Positions 42,936-50,641 of a DNA stretch of 64,000 bases are shown here, piece after piece. The notes under the pieces are model-generated. The model was given only the letters and a program-made list of their open reading frames with translations, ran no database searches and was not told the origin of the DNA. The stretch spans positions 1,178,001 through 1,242,000 of the forward strand of contig NZ_CP032698.1 of NCBI RefSeq assembly GCF_003627815.1. Direction: 5' to 3'. Each line of letters starts with the position of its first letter. Within the stretch, counting starts at the first letter, position 1. The position numbers and the translations under genes are program-made. This DNA is from Streptomyces hundungensis (GTDB lineage Bacteria; Actinomycetota; Actinomycetes; Streptomycetales; Streptomycetaceae).

Positions 42936-43805
42936 TCACCCGCCGTTGGCGTGGCGGAGGAAGGCTTCGAGTCCCGCGAGGTCGTCGGTGTTGAACCAGT
43001 CGAGGCCGGCGGCATACAGCTCGCGCCACAGGGCGTCCCGTTGAGGTCCGGCGAGGTCCGGAGTGGCCCAGAACCGCAGACGGCGATGGTCGGCGTGGGC
43101 GCGGGCCACCAGGTCACGCAGCCGGGCGCGTTCGTCCGCGGGGAAGGGTCCGGCGCCGGTCCAGGTGAAGTGGTCGGTCCAGGACTCGCTGATGAGCGGG
43201 ATGAACGAGGCGGTGGCCCCCGACCCGAGGTCGTCGAGCCGCCCGTCGTAGAAGGCGTACCGCACCGGCTGCGCCTCCATCGGGACGCGGGCGCCACGGT
43301 CGCCGGACACGACAGGGGTGACGGCTCCTGCGCGTACGCGTCCGTGCGCGCAGGAGCTGAGGAGTGCGCGATAGGGGCGCAGCCGCCGGTCGAGTTCGCG
43401 GTAGGTGGCCGCGCCCTCCGTCTTGATGTCGACCAGCAACTGGAAGGAGTGGCGCCAACCGCCGTAGACGGAGCCGCCGTTGGCCCGGACCAGCCGTCGG
43501 AGCGGATCGAGGTAGAGCGACTCCAGGGTGCGGCTGGGGTCGAGTTCGGTGGGGTCGTGACCGACGAGAAGACGGCCCTCCACGAGGAAGATGTCGGCCT
43601 CGACGCTGGTGAAGCCGTGCGCGAGGGCGTCGTAGAGGGGGTGGGTGTGTTCGTAGTCGTTGTGGGCGTGGGTGCGGGGCACGGGCCGGGGCAGGGGCCG
43701 GGGCCCCGAAGGACGCCCGGCCGCGCGGGCGGTGCCGGCCAGGGCGGGCACGGCGAGCGCCGCGGCGAGGGTGGCGACGGCAGTGCGACGGGTCGGACGG
43801 TCCAT
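42936..43805 (-). CDS. Exported GDPD/PI-PLC-like phosphodiesterase
   Basis: The 289-residue TIM-barrel phosphodiesterase has an N-terminal twin-arginine-like signal (RPTRRTAVATLAAALAV...AGTARA). The active-site segment is HAHNDYEHTHPLYDALAHGF (about 56-75); VEADIFL and GHDPTEL follow. This is the GDPD/PI-PLC-like group seen in actinobacteria and probably cleaves glycerophosphodiester or phosphoinositol head groups outside the cell. AGGAG lies seven bases before the ATG at 43805. It stands alone between the small membrane protein and an ABC ATPase. Confidence 0.88.
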   Translation of the reverse strand: MDRPTRRTAVATLAAALAVPALAGTARAAGRPSGPRPLPRPVPRTHAHNDYEHTHPLYDALAHGFTSVEADIFLVEGRLLVGHDPTELDPSRTLESLYLDPLRRLVRANGGSVYGGWRHSFQLLVDIKTEGAATYRELDRRLRPYRALLSSCAHGRVRAGAVTPVVSGDRGARVPMEAQPVRYAFYDGRLDDLGSGATASFIPLISESWTDHFTWTGAGPFPADERARLRDLVARAHADHRRLRFWATPDLAGPQRDALWRELYAAGLDWFNTDDLAGLEAFLRHANGG

Positions 43806-43989
43806 GGGTACGCTCCTGGGGACGACGGACGGGCGCGACCGAGTATGCGACGCGGGCCCCGCAACGGGCGCTCCCCTGCCGAGAGTTGGCCGGACCTTCC
43901 CCCGTCCGACACACGGCGTTTCGGATGCGGGGGCCGACACCCCGGTTGCTGTCCTGTCGGCGCGTGAACCGGCTCCGAGCCCGCCCGCG

Positions 43990-44664
43990 TCAGAGCGGAT
44001 GGGCGTCCGACGGCGGAGATGACCAGCTGACCGTACGGTCGCACCAGCGGGCGAGCACGGCCGGGTCGGGGCCCACGGCCAGCAGGGACGCCTGAGTCCC
44101 TCGGCGGTAGGCCTCGACGGCGGCGATCAGGGCGGCGGCCGTGGCGGCGTCCAGGGCCGCGGTCATGTCGTCGCAGATCAGCAGGCGTGGGCGGAGCACC
44201 AACGCCCGTGCGAGGCAAGCGCGTTGGAGGTCGCCGTCACTGACGTCGCGGATGCCGCGCGTCAGGAGGTCGCCGCCGAGGCCGACCGCCTGGGCGAGTT
44301 CGTCGACCCGCTCGCGGATCTCGATGCGCCGACCGGTCGCCCGGAGCGGCTCGGCGACCAGGTCGCGCAGGCGCAGCCTCGGGTCGGTGGCGGAGAGCCG
44401 GGGCGCCTGGAGGACGACGCCCACGGTGGTGCGCAGGGCGCGCGGGGCGCGGTGGCGGTAGTCGGTGACGGTGGTGCCGTCGAGGACCACGGTCCCCGCG
44501 TCGGGGCGGTGCAGCAGCGCGGCGACCCGGGCGAGCGTGGACTTGCCGCAACCACTGGGCCCGAGAAGGCCGACCGCCTCGCCCCGGGCCACGGCCAGGC
44601 TCATGTCCCGCACGACGGGGCGGCCCCGCTCGTAGCCGGCGGTGATGTTGCTGAGCTCCAGCAC
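43990..44664 (-). CDS. Orphan ABC transporter ATPase with degenerate signature and Walker B motifs
   Basis: This 224-residue ABC ATPase is of the DppF/OppF/NikE peptide-nickel type. Walker A is intact (GPSGCGKS, 35-42) and the Q-loop is at about 86. The signature LSGGQ is replaced by VSDGDLQ (141-147), and Walker B reads LLICDDMTAALD (162-173) with Asp166 in place of the catalytic Glu. ATP hydrolysis may be weak. No permease, binding protein or second ATPase is adjacent, so it may be a remnant or a stand-alone regulator. The start is GTG at 44664 with GGAGG upstream. Confidence 0.8.
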   Translation of the reverse strand: MLELSNITAGYERGRPVVRDMSLAVARGEAVGLLGPSGCGKSTLARVAALLHRPDAGTVVLDGTTVTDYRHRAPRALRTTVGVVLQAPRLSATDPRLRLRDLVAEPLRATGRRIEIRERVDELAQAVGLGGDLLTRGIRDVSDGDLQRACLARALVLRPRLLICDDMTAALDAATAAALIAAVEAYRRGTQASLLAVGPDPAVLARWCDRTVSWSSPPSDAHPL

Positions 44665-45073
44665 GGCTGGGGTCCTCCCCGGGGGGCGTGGTGACAGGCG
44701 GTCCGGCCGCACACCGCGGCCGGATGCCGCGGAACGCGTCCGCCCGCTCGCGGCGGGGTGTGCGGGCACACCCCGCCGGGAGTTCCCCCGGCCCCGGCGG
44801 GTTGCCGGGAATCCAGGCCGAAGGAACGTTCCGGCAGGCCATCGAGCAGACCACGAGCCTACGGGTGGTGGATACCCGGCTCGCCGAAGGGCCTGGTGAC
44901 ATCGGCGAGTTTCTCGGCCCGCCCCGCCGAGTACACCTCGGCGCCCGTTTCCGTGACCCTGTCACCCCCCGGGGACCTCGGTCGATCAGCACCGGCGCTT
45001 GGCCGCCGTGGACGGCGCGGCAGGACCCGCCAAGCCGGCCGGCCCGCGCAAGCACCCCATGCGGACGACGGAC
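44665..45073. other. Gene-free region with a hairpin
   Basis: This 409-bp stretch has no recognisable gene. A perfect 12-bp stem, 4-base-loop hairpin lies at 44751-44778 (arm CGGCGGGGTGTG) and could end transcription from either side. An open frame on the minus strand ending at 44859 (EVYSAGRAEKLADV) and a plus-strand frame (FRQAIEQTTSLRVVDTRLAE) are protein-like in composition but match nothing I know; either may be a gene remnant. Confidence 0.5.
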
Positions 45074-45108
45074 GGCCCCGCTCCGCGTGGGCGACGCGGA
45101 ACGGGGCC
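45074..45108 (-). terminator. Intrinsic terminator of the acyl-CoA dehydrogenase operon
   Basis: A 15-bp stem with one mismatch (45074-45088 with 45094-45108, arm GGCCCCGCTCCGCGT) and a 5-base loop lies 26 bp after the last gene of the minus-strand operon. Confidence 0.85.
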
Positions 45109-45133
45109 GGGGTGGGGCGGGCGAGCTTGCGTG

Positions 45134-46252
45134 TCAGGGCGTCGGCAGATCGACGAGTTCGGCGATCGCGGCGCGGTGCTCCCCGGCCGAACCGAGGGCG
45201 ATCTGCGCGGACTTGGCGCGCTTCAGATAGAGATGGGCGGGATGTTCCCAGGTCATGCCGATGCCGCCGTGCAGTTGTACGCACTCCTCGGCCGCGTGCA
45301 CCGCGACCCTGGCGCAGTACGCCTGGGCGACGGCCACCGCGAGCGCCACCTCCGGACTGTCGGTGGCGAGGGCGTCGGCGGCGTTGCGGGCGGCGGCCCG
45401 CGCCGAGACCACCTCCAGCCAGAGCTGCGCCATCCGGTGCTTGAGCGCCTGGAAGGAGCCGACCGGCCGGTTGAACTGCTTGCGCTCGCGGGTGTACGTC
45501 ACCGTCTCGGTCAGGCACCACTCGGCGACCCCGAGCTGCTCCGAGGCGAGCAGCCCGGCCCCGGCGAGCAGAGCGCGCCGCACCGCGACGAGCGTGGCGT
45601 CGGGGCCGGCCAGGAGGGTGCCGCTCACGCCGTCGAGGGTGACCGCCGCGAGCGGGCGGGTCAGGTCGAGCGGGGTGAGCGGGACGACGGCGGCCTCGGC
45701 CGCGTCCACGGCGTACAGGCCCTCGGCCGTCGGCACGAGCAGCACATCGGCGGTCGCGGCGTCGGCGACCGCCGAGACGGTCCCGGCGAGCGTTTCGGGA
45801 AGCCGAACCGTGTGCGGGCCCACCGAGAACGGCACCACGAGGGCGGCCGTGCGATGACCGGACGCCAACTCCCTTACCAGGGAGGCCACTTCAGCGACCT
45901 CGGCGTCCAGGGCCAGAAGCGTCTCGGTGGCGATGACGGCGCTGGTGAGGAACGGGACCGGCGCGACGGCGCGGCCGATCTCCTCCAGGACCACGGCCGC
46001 CTCCCGGTGCGAGGCACCCTGGCCGCCGAGCTTCTCCGGCACGAGCAGCCCCGCGAGGTCCATCCGGGCGCCGAGCGCACGCCACAGCTCCGGGTCGTAC
46101 GGCGTGTCGGACTCGGCGCGGGCGAGCACGGTGGGGGCGTCGGCACGGTCGGCGAGCAGGGCGCGCACGGCGGCCCTGAGATCGTCCTCGGCCTCGGAGT
46201 ACAGCAGGTCGGGGGTGGTTTCCGTGCCGGTCTGTGCTGTCTGCGCCTTCAT
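45134..46252 (-). CDS. Acyl-CoA dehydrogenase family protein, probable non-catalytic (beta-type) subunit
   Basis: The 372-residue protein has the acyl-CoA dehydrogenase fold: an N-terminal helical domain, a shortened middle beta domain, and a C-terminal helical domain with RERKQFNRPVGSFQALKHR (about 268-286) and QLHGGIGMTWEHPAHLYLKR. It lacks the EGT(S)E catalytic-glutamate loop of its neighbour. This pattern matches the beta partner of actinobacterial alpha2-beta2 acyl-CoA dehydrogenases (FadE28/FadE29 type). Its ATG overlaps the stop of the upstream acyl-CoA dehydrogenase gene (ATGA), which supports a fixed subunit ratio. The subunit role is inferred. Confidence 0.9.
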   Translation of the reverse strand: MKAQTAQTGTETTPDLLYSEAEDDLRAAVRALLADRADAPTVLARAESDTPYDPELWRALGARMDLAGLLVPEKLGGQGASHREAAVVLEEIGRAVAPVPFLTSAVIATETLLALDAEVAEVASLVRELASGHRTAALVVPFSVGPHTVRLPETLAGTVSAVADAATADVLLVPTAEGLYAVDAAEAAVVPLTPLDLTRPLAAVTLDGVSGTLLAGPDATLVAVRRALLAGAGLLASEQLGVAEWCLTETVTYTRERKQFNRPVGSFQALKHRMAQLWLEVVSARAAARNAADALATDSPEVALAVAVAQAYCARVAVHAAEECVQLHGGIGMTWEHPAHLYLKRAKSAQIALGSAGEHRAAIAELVDLPTP

Positions 46253-47430
46253 CGGGCCAGGTCCTTCCAGGCGACGTCCTTGTCGTTGCGCGGCTCGGCG
46301 GGCAGACCGAGGACGCGTTCGGCGACGATGTTCAGGAGCACTTCGCTCGTACCGCCCTCGATGGAGTTGCCCTTCGAGCGCAGATAGCGGTATCCGGCGT
46401 CGCGGCCGGTGAAGTCGACCAGTTCGGGCCGGCGCATGGTCCAGTCCGAGTACAACAGGCCGTCCTGGCCCAGGAGTTCGACCTCCAGACCGCTGATCTC
46501 CTGGTTGAGGCGGGCGAAGGCCAGCTTCATCCCTGAGCCCTCGGGGCCGGGCTGGCCGGCGACGAGCTGCTGGCGCAGCCGCTCGCCGGTGAGGCGGGCG
46601 ACCTCCGCCTCCACCCACAGCGTGAGCAGGCGCTGGTGCAGATCGTGGGTGCGCAGCTCGGGCCGCTCGCGCCAGGCGCGGGCGACCGGGCCGATCATGC
46701 CGCCCTCGCGCGGAATGCGCATGCCGCCGATGGAGACCCGCTCGTTCATGAGGGTGGTCTGGGCGACCTTCCAGCCTTCGCCGACCTCGCCGAGCCGGTG
46801 GGCGTCGGGGATGCGTACGCCACTGAGGAAGACCTCGTTGAACTCGGCCTCGCCGGTGATCTGGCGCAGCGGCCGCACCTCGACGCCGGGGTCGGTCATG
46901 TCGCAGATGAAGTAGCTGATGCCCCGGTGCTTGGGCAGGCCGGGGTCGGTGCGGGCGATGAGGATGGCCCAGCGGGCCAGGTGGGCGCTGGAGGTCCACA
47001 CCTTCTGCCCGTCGACCACCCAGTCGTCCCCGTCGCGCACGGCGCGGGTGCCGAGCGCCGCGAGGTCGGAGCCGGCGCCGGGCTCGCTGAACAGCTGGCA
47101 CCACACCTCCTCGCCCACCCACAGCGGGCGCAGGAAGCGCCGCTTCTGCTCCTCGGTGCCGTACGTGAGGACGGTCGGCGCGGCCATGCCGAGGCCGATG
47201 CCGATCCGGCGGGGGTCGTTGTCCGGCGCTCCCGCCGCCGCGAGCTCGGCGTCGACGACGGTTTGGAGGGAGCGCGGCGCGTCGAGGCCACCGAGGCCCG
47301 TCGGGTAGTGCACCCAGGCGAGCCCGGCGTCGAAGCGGGCCTTGAGGAAGTCGAGGGGCTCGGTGGTGGCGGGCGGGTGCGCGGCGAGCAGGGCGCGGGT
47401 GCGGGAGCGAAGTGCTGCGGCGTCGGTCAT
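46249..47430 (-). CDS. Acyl-CoA dehydrogenase family protein, probable catalytic (alpha-type) subunit
   Basis: The 393-residue acyl-CoA dehydrogenase has FAD- and substrate-binding segments CQLFSEPGAGSDLAAL (about 112-127), KVWTSSAHLARW (about 145-156) and the C-terminal GNSIEGGTSEVLLNIVAERV (about 357-376), which supplies the candidate catalytic Glu. It would put a double bond alpha-beta to the CoA thioester, passing electrons to electron transfer flavoprotein. Both of its ends overlap neighbours by ATGA: the upstream MDR gene and the downstream acyl-CoA dehydrogenase gene. The substrate may be a branched, cyclic or steroid-like acyl-CoA. Confidence 0.93.
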   Translation of the reverse strand: MTDAAALRSRTRALLAAHPPATTEPLDFLKARFDAGLAWVHYPTGLGGLDAPRSLQTVVDAELAAAGAPDNDPRRIGIGLGMAAPTVLTYGTEEQKRRFLRPLWVGEEVWCQLFSEPGAGSDLAALGTRAVRDGDDWVVDGQKVWTSSAHLARWAILIARTDPGLPKHRGISYFICDMTDPGVEVRPLRQITGEAEFNEVFLSGVRIPDAHRLGEVGEGWKVAQTTLMNERVSIGGMRIPREGGMIGPVARAWRERPELRTHDLHQRLLTLWVEAEVARLTGERLRQQLVAGQPGPEGSGMKLAFARLNQEISGLEVELLGQDGLLYSDWTMRRPELVDFTGRDAGYRYLRSKGNSIEGGTSEVLLNIVAERVLGLPAEPRNDKDVAWKDLAR

Positions 47431-48395
47431 CGGTCGGCTCCGTCCGGAAGGACGACCAGGCGCCCGGTGGTCGTGCCGTCGGCGACGCGCTGCACGGCGG
47501 CCGCGGCGTCCTTGAACGGGACCCGCTCGCTGATGAGCGGTTTGATCGCGCCGTCGGCGGCGAGCTTGGTCAGCCGCTCGTGGCAGCGGGCGATCGAGGC
47601 CGGGTCCTTCTGCGCGTACAGACCCCAGTGCAGGCCGACGATCGAGTAGTTCTTCACCAGGGCGTGGTTGAGCGCGGGCGCCGGAACGGAGCCGCTCGCG
47701 AAGCCGACGATCACGATCCGGCCCTCGAAGGCGACGCACTTGGCGGACTTGGCGTACGCGTCACCGCCCACGGGGTCGTAGATGACGTCCGCGCCGCGCC
47801 CGGCGGTCGCCTCCTTGACCGCGGCCACGATGTCGTCGGTGCGCCGGTCGATGACCAGATCGCAGCCCAACTCCCGTGCCACAGCGGCCTTTTCGGGACC
47901 GCCCACCACGCCGATGACGCGGGCCCCCGCCGCCTTGCCGAGCTGTACGGCCGCGCTGCCCACTCCCCCGGCGGCGGCGTGCACGAGCAGCGTCTCGCCC
48001 TCCTGGAGGTGCGCCCGGCGGTGCAGCCCGAACACTCCGGTCTGGTAGCCGATGTGCAGGGCCGCGGCCTCGGCGTCGTCAAGCGCCTCGGGCGCGGGCA
48101 GCAGCGCCGCCTCGTCGGCGACGACGTACTCGGCGAGCCCGCCGTGCGGCAGCGCGGGGTTGGCGATCACCCGGCGGCCGTCCTCGGTCTCACCGCAGAT
48201 CTCGACGCCCGGCGTGAACGGCAGGGGAGGTCGGATCTGGTACTGGCCGCGGCAGAGCAGCGCGTCGGGGAAGTTGATGTTGGCGGCGCGCACCCTCAGC
48301 AGCACCTGGCCCGGGCCCGGCACGGGCCGGTCCACCTCGTCGAGCCGCATCACCTCGCCCGGCTCGCCGTTCTCGTGCACTCGCCATGCCTGCAT
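47427..48395 (-). CDS. NADPH:quinone oxidoreductase-like medium-chain dehydrogenase (zinc-free)
   Basis: The 322-residue MDR protein has NFPDALLCRGQYQIRPPLPF (about 41-60), FTPGVEICG and the NADPH-binding HAAAGGVGSAAVQLGKAAGA (about 139-158). The zinc ligands of alcohol dehydrogenases are missing, as in quinone oxidoreductases (QorA type) and acryloyl- or enoyl-CoA-reductase-like enzymes. GGAGG lies six bases before the ATG at 48395. It leads a three-gene operon with the two acyl-CoA dehydrogenases, so it may reduce an enoyl intermediate instead of a quinone. Confidence 0.9.
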   Translation of the reverse strand: MQAWRVHENGEPGEVMRLDEVDRPVPGPGQVLLRVRAANINFPDALLCRGQYQIRPPLPFTPGVEICGETEDGRRVIANPALPHGGLAEYVVADEAALLPAPEALDDAEAAALHIGYQTGVFGLHRRAHLQEGETLLVHAAAGGVGSAAVQLGKAAGARVIGVVGGPEKAAVARELGCDLVIDRRTDDIVAAVKEATAGRGADVIYDPVGGDAYAKSAKCVAFEGRIVIVGFASGSVPAPALNHALVKNYSIVGLHWGLYAQKDPASIARCHERLTKLAADGAIKPLISERVPFKDAAAAVQRVADGTTTGRLVVLPDGADR

Positions 48396-48425
48396 TCGGG
48401 GCCTCCACACGCCGGGCGCGATACG

Positions 48426-48479
48426 GCTGAGTACCGCTGAGTACGTTCCATGCTCCGACGGCATACTAAGCGGTCGCTT
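48426..48479. promoter_or_regulatory. Candidate TetR-type operator region of the acyl-CoA cluster
   Basis: In the divergent promoter gap lie a direct repeat of GCTGAGTAC (48426-48434 and 48436-48444) and the palindrome AAGCG-GT-CGCTT (48468-48479). The first site, ACCGCTGAGT, matches 9 of 10 bases of the reverse complement of ACTAAGCGGT at the palindrome, so both may bind the same regulator. No regulator gene is adjacent. Confidence 0.5.
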
Positions 48480-48580
48480 GCCCCCAGGGGAACAGCTGGC
48501 CCTCTTTCGGCCGTCCGATGTCCCGACAGGCCCGCGCGCGGCCCTGGCACATTGCGCGGGGAGCGAGTACGCATGCGGCC

Positions 48581-49495
48581 ATGACCGAAGACAGCGCACG
48601 GCCGCACCCGGGCCTGCCCGCCCCTCCCCCGCTCGGCGCGTGCGCCCTGCCGCCCGGCACCTACGAGGGCAGCGTGGTGCTGGTCACCGGCGGCGGCTCG
48701 GGGCTCGGCAAGGCGATGGCGGCGGAGTTCGCACGGCTCGGTGCCGACCTCGTGATCGTGGGCCGCTCCATGGACCGGCTCACGGCGGCCCGGGAGGAGC
48801 TGGCCCGGCTCGGCGGGCGGGTCGTGGCCGCGGCGTGCGACATCAGGGAGCCGGAGCGGATCGCCGAGGTCTTCGACACGGCCGAGGCGACGCTCGGGCC
48901 GCCGTCCGTGCTCGTGAACAGCGCGGCCGCCAACTTCCCTTCTCCAGCGGAGGACTTGTCGCCCAACGCCTGGCGTGCGGTCCTGGACATCACCTTGACC
49001 GGCACCTGGTTCATGACCCGCGAGTTCGGCCGCCGTCACCTGGCCGCCGGCATCCCGGGATCGGTGATCAGCATCGGCGCCTCGTACGCCTGGACCGGGG
49101 GTCCGGGTCACGCGCACTCGGCGGCGGCCAAGGCGGGGGTGCGCAACCTCGTGGAAACCCTGGCCGTGGAGTGGGGCCCGTACGGGATCCAGGTCAACGG
49201 CCTGGTGCCCGGCCTGATGCCGCACCCGGATCTGCCGGAGGCGATCCGCACCGGCCTCGACCGGGCCGACGACGAAGGCGAACTCGCCCTGCGCCAGCCC
49301 GCGTTGCGTGTCGGCGAGCCCCGCGAGCTCGGCTGGGCGGCCACCTTCCTCGCCTCGCCGTACGCCCGTTTCATCAGCGGCCACACGTTGGTGGTGGACG
49401 GCGCGAACTGGCAGCGCCGGGCACTGGTGACACCACCGGTGAGCAGCGTGCGCGAGCAGCTGGGCCGCGGGGCGTTCGGGGAGCGGGCGGGGTGA
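48581..49495 (+). CDS. SDR oxidoreductase resembling 2,4-dienoyl-CoA reductase
   Basis: The 304-residue SDR has TGGGSGLG (36-43), VNSAAANFPSP (112-122) and an active-site spacing unlike classical SDRs. There is no YxxxK; instead Tyr169 lies 15 residues before Lys184 (SYAWTGGPGHAHSAAAK). The same Tyr-x14-Lys spacing occurs in 2,4-dienoyl-CoA reductases (DECR). Together with VNSAAANF this suggests NADPH-dependent reduction of polyunsaturated enoyl-CoA. It is transcribed away from the acyl-CoA dehydrogenase operon and convergent with an enoyl-CoA hydratase gene. The start at ATG 48581 has only a weak ribosome binding site. Confidence 0.88.
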   Translation: MTEDSARPHPGLPAPPPLGACALPPGTYEGSVVLVTGGGSGLGKAMAAEFARLGADLVIVGRSMDRLTAAREELARLGGRVVAAACDIREPERIAEVFDTAEATLGPPSVLVNSAAANFPSPAEDLSPNAWRAVLDITLTGTWFMTREFGRRHLAAGIPGSVISIGASYAWTGGPGHAHSAAAKAGVRNLVETLAVEWGPYGIQVNGLVPGLMPHPDLPEAIRTGLDRADDEGELALRQPALRVGEPRELGWAATFLASPYARFISGHTLVVDGANWQRRALVTPPVSSVREQLGRGAFGERAG

Positions 49496-49546
49496 GTGGG
49501 GCGCGCGGGCAAGGAGGGGCGGTGGGAAGCGGGCCCGTGCAGGGGC

Positions 49547-50401
49547 TTACCTGCCGTCGAAGGTGGGTGGGCGTCGCGCGGCTTTGGCGGCGTAGCCCTC
49601 GCGGGCGTCTTCCGAGGTGAGGGTGAGGGCCGCGGCCAGCGCCGCGCGGTCGAGTGCCTCGGCGAGACCCGCGTCGGCGAACGTGTCGATGGCACGCTTG
49701 ACGGACCGTACGGCCAGGGGGGCGTTGGCCGCGATCTCGGCCGCGAGGGCCCCGGCGGCTGCCTCCAACTCGCCCACCGGCACGACCTGTTGCAGCAATC
49801 CGATGCGCTCGGCGGTGGCGGCGTCGATACGGCGTCCGGTGAGGGCGAGCAGTTTGGCCCAGCCCGCGCCCGCGTCGCGTGCGATGCGTAGATCGCCGCC
49901 CGCGTCGACGGCCACCCCGATGCCGGTCTCCGGCAGCGCGAACACGGCGTCGTCGGCGGCGACCCTGATGTCGGCCATCAGGGCCAGCTCGAAACCGAAG
50001 CCGAGGCAGTAGCCCTGGACGGCGGCGATCACCGGCTGCGGAAGCCGGGCGAACGCGGCGAAGCGCTCGTGCGCCCAGCGGATGCCCTCGTAGTAACGGT
50101 GGGTGCGCTCGGCCGGGGAACGGCCGGTGATGGCGCCGCCGGGGGCGGTGACGTCGATCCCGGCACAGAAGGCGCGGCCCTCGGCTCGCAGCAGCACCAC
50201 CTTGACGGTCTCGTCGAAGCGGAGGCGGTCGGCGAGCAGGCCCAGTTGGCGGCTCGACTCCCAGCTCCACCCGTTGAGCTTGTCGGGCCGGCACAGGGTC
50301 AGGATGCCGACGCCGGAGTCGGTGACATCGAGCCGGATCCGTTCCTCGCCCTCGGCGACCCGTTGGTCCAGGGTGTCGATCAACGCCCGCCCCTCCCCCA
50401 T
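49547..50401 (-). CDS. Enoyl-CoA hydratase/isomerase family protein
   Basis: The 284-residue crotonase-fold protein has the oxyanion-hole segment RAFCAGIDVTAP (about 82-93) and a second segment GYCLGFGFELALMADIRVA (about 129-147). The first catalytic Glu of hydratases (E-x-x-G) is replaced by a VFALPETGIGVAVDAGG segment with Glu and Asp, a pattern seen in dienoyl-CoA isomerases (ECH1 type). ATG 50401 was chosen because AAGG lies six bases upstream; a GTG at 50416 is possible. It closes the acyl-CoA cluster, convergent with the DECR-like gene. Confidence 0.9.
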   Translation of the reverse strand: MGEGRALIDTLDQRVAEGEERIRLDVTDSGVGILTLCRPDKLNGWSWESSRQLGLLADRLRFDETVKVVLLRAEGRAFCAGIDVTAPGGAITGRSPAERTHRYYEGIRWAHERFAAFARLPQPVIAAVQGYCLGFGFELALMADIRVAADDAVFALPETGIGVAVDAGGDLRIARDAGAGWAKLLALTGRRIDAATAERIGLLQQVVPVGELEAAAGALAAEIAANAPLAVRSVKRAIDTFADAGLAEALDRAALAAALTLTSEDAREGYAAKAARRPPTFDGR

Positions 50402-50416
50402 TCCGAACCTTCGCAC

Positions 50417-50464
50417 CTATCCGTATCCCGATGCGTATCCCTATCCGTCTCCCGATCCGTCCCA
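50417..50464. repeat. Degenerate hexanucleotide repeat array in the leader of the enoyl-CoA hydratase gene
   Basis: Eight consecutive 6-bp units close to SYATCC fill 50417-50464 (four are perfect CTATCC or GTATCC). They lie 16-63 bases upstream of the enoyl-CoA hydratase start, in the untranslated leader or core promoter. Confidence 0.85.
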
Positions 50465-50468
50465 CAAT

Positions 50469-50485
50469 CCTGACGGGTCGTCAGG
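50469..50485. promoter_or_regulatory. Inverted repeat, candidate operator
   Basis: CCTGAC-N5-GTCAGG (50469-50485) lies in the divergent gap between the enoyl-CoA hydratase and phospholipase C genes, next to the hexamer array. The dyad is operator-sized; a regulator is not identified. Confidence 0.45.
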
Positions 50486-50641
50486 TTCATCAAGCCTACG
50501 CGGGTCTCCCTCTCCGGCACACCCCCTGAGCGTTGGGCGCCTGTTCACCGATTCCCTCCCCCGCCCCACACCGGACGGCGGCGAGACTGGCCGACAGGTC
50601 CACGTCACCAGCCTCAACCGACAGCTCTGGGAAGGGCGTTC

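Noticed and set aside
44859..45010. Minus-strand open frame containing EVYSAGRAEKLADV
   Set aside because: No good start or family match, and a competing plus-strand frame looks equally protein-like, so it is described only as unexplained intergenic sequence.
49496..49546. Possible terminator between the convergent DECR-like and hydratase genes
   Set aside because: The 51-bp gap is G-rich but has no convincing stem.
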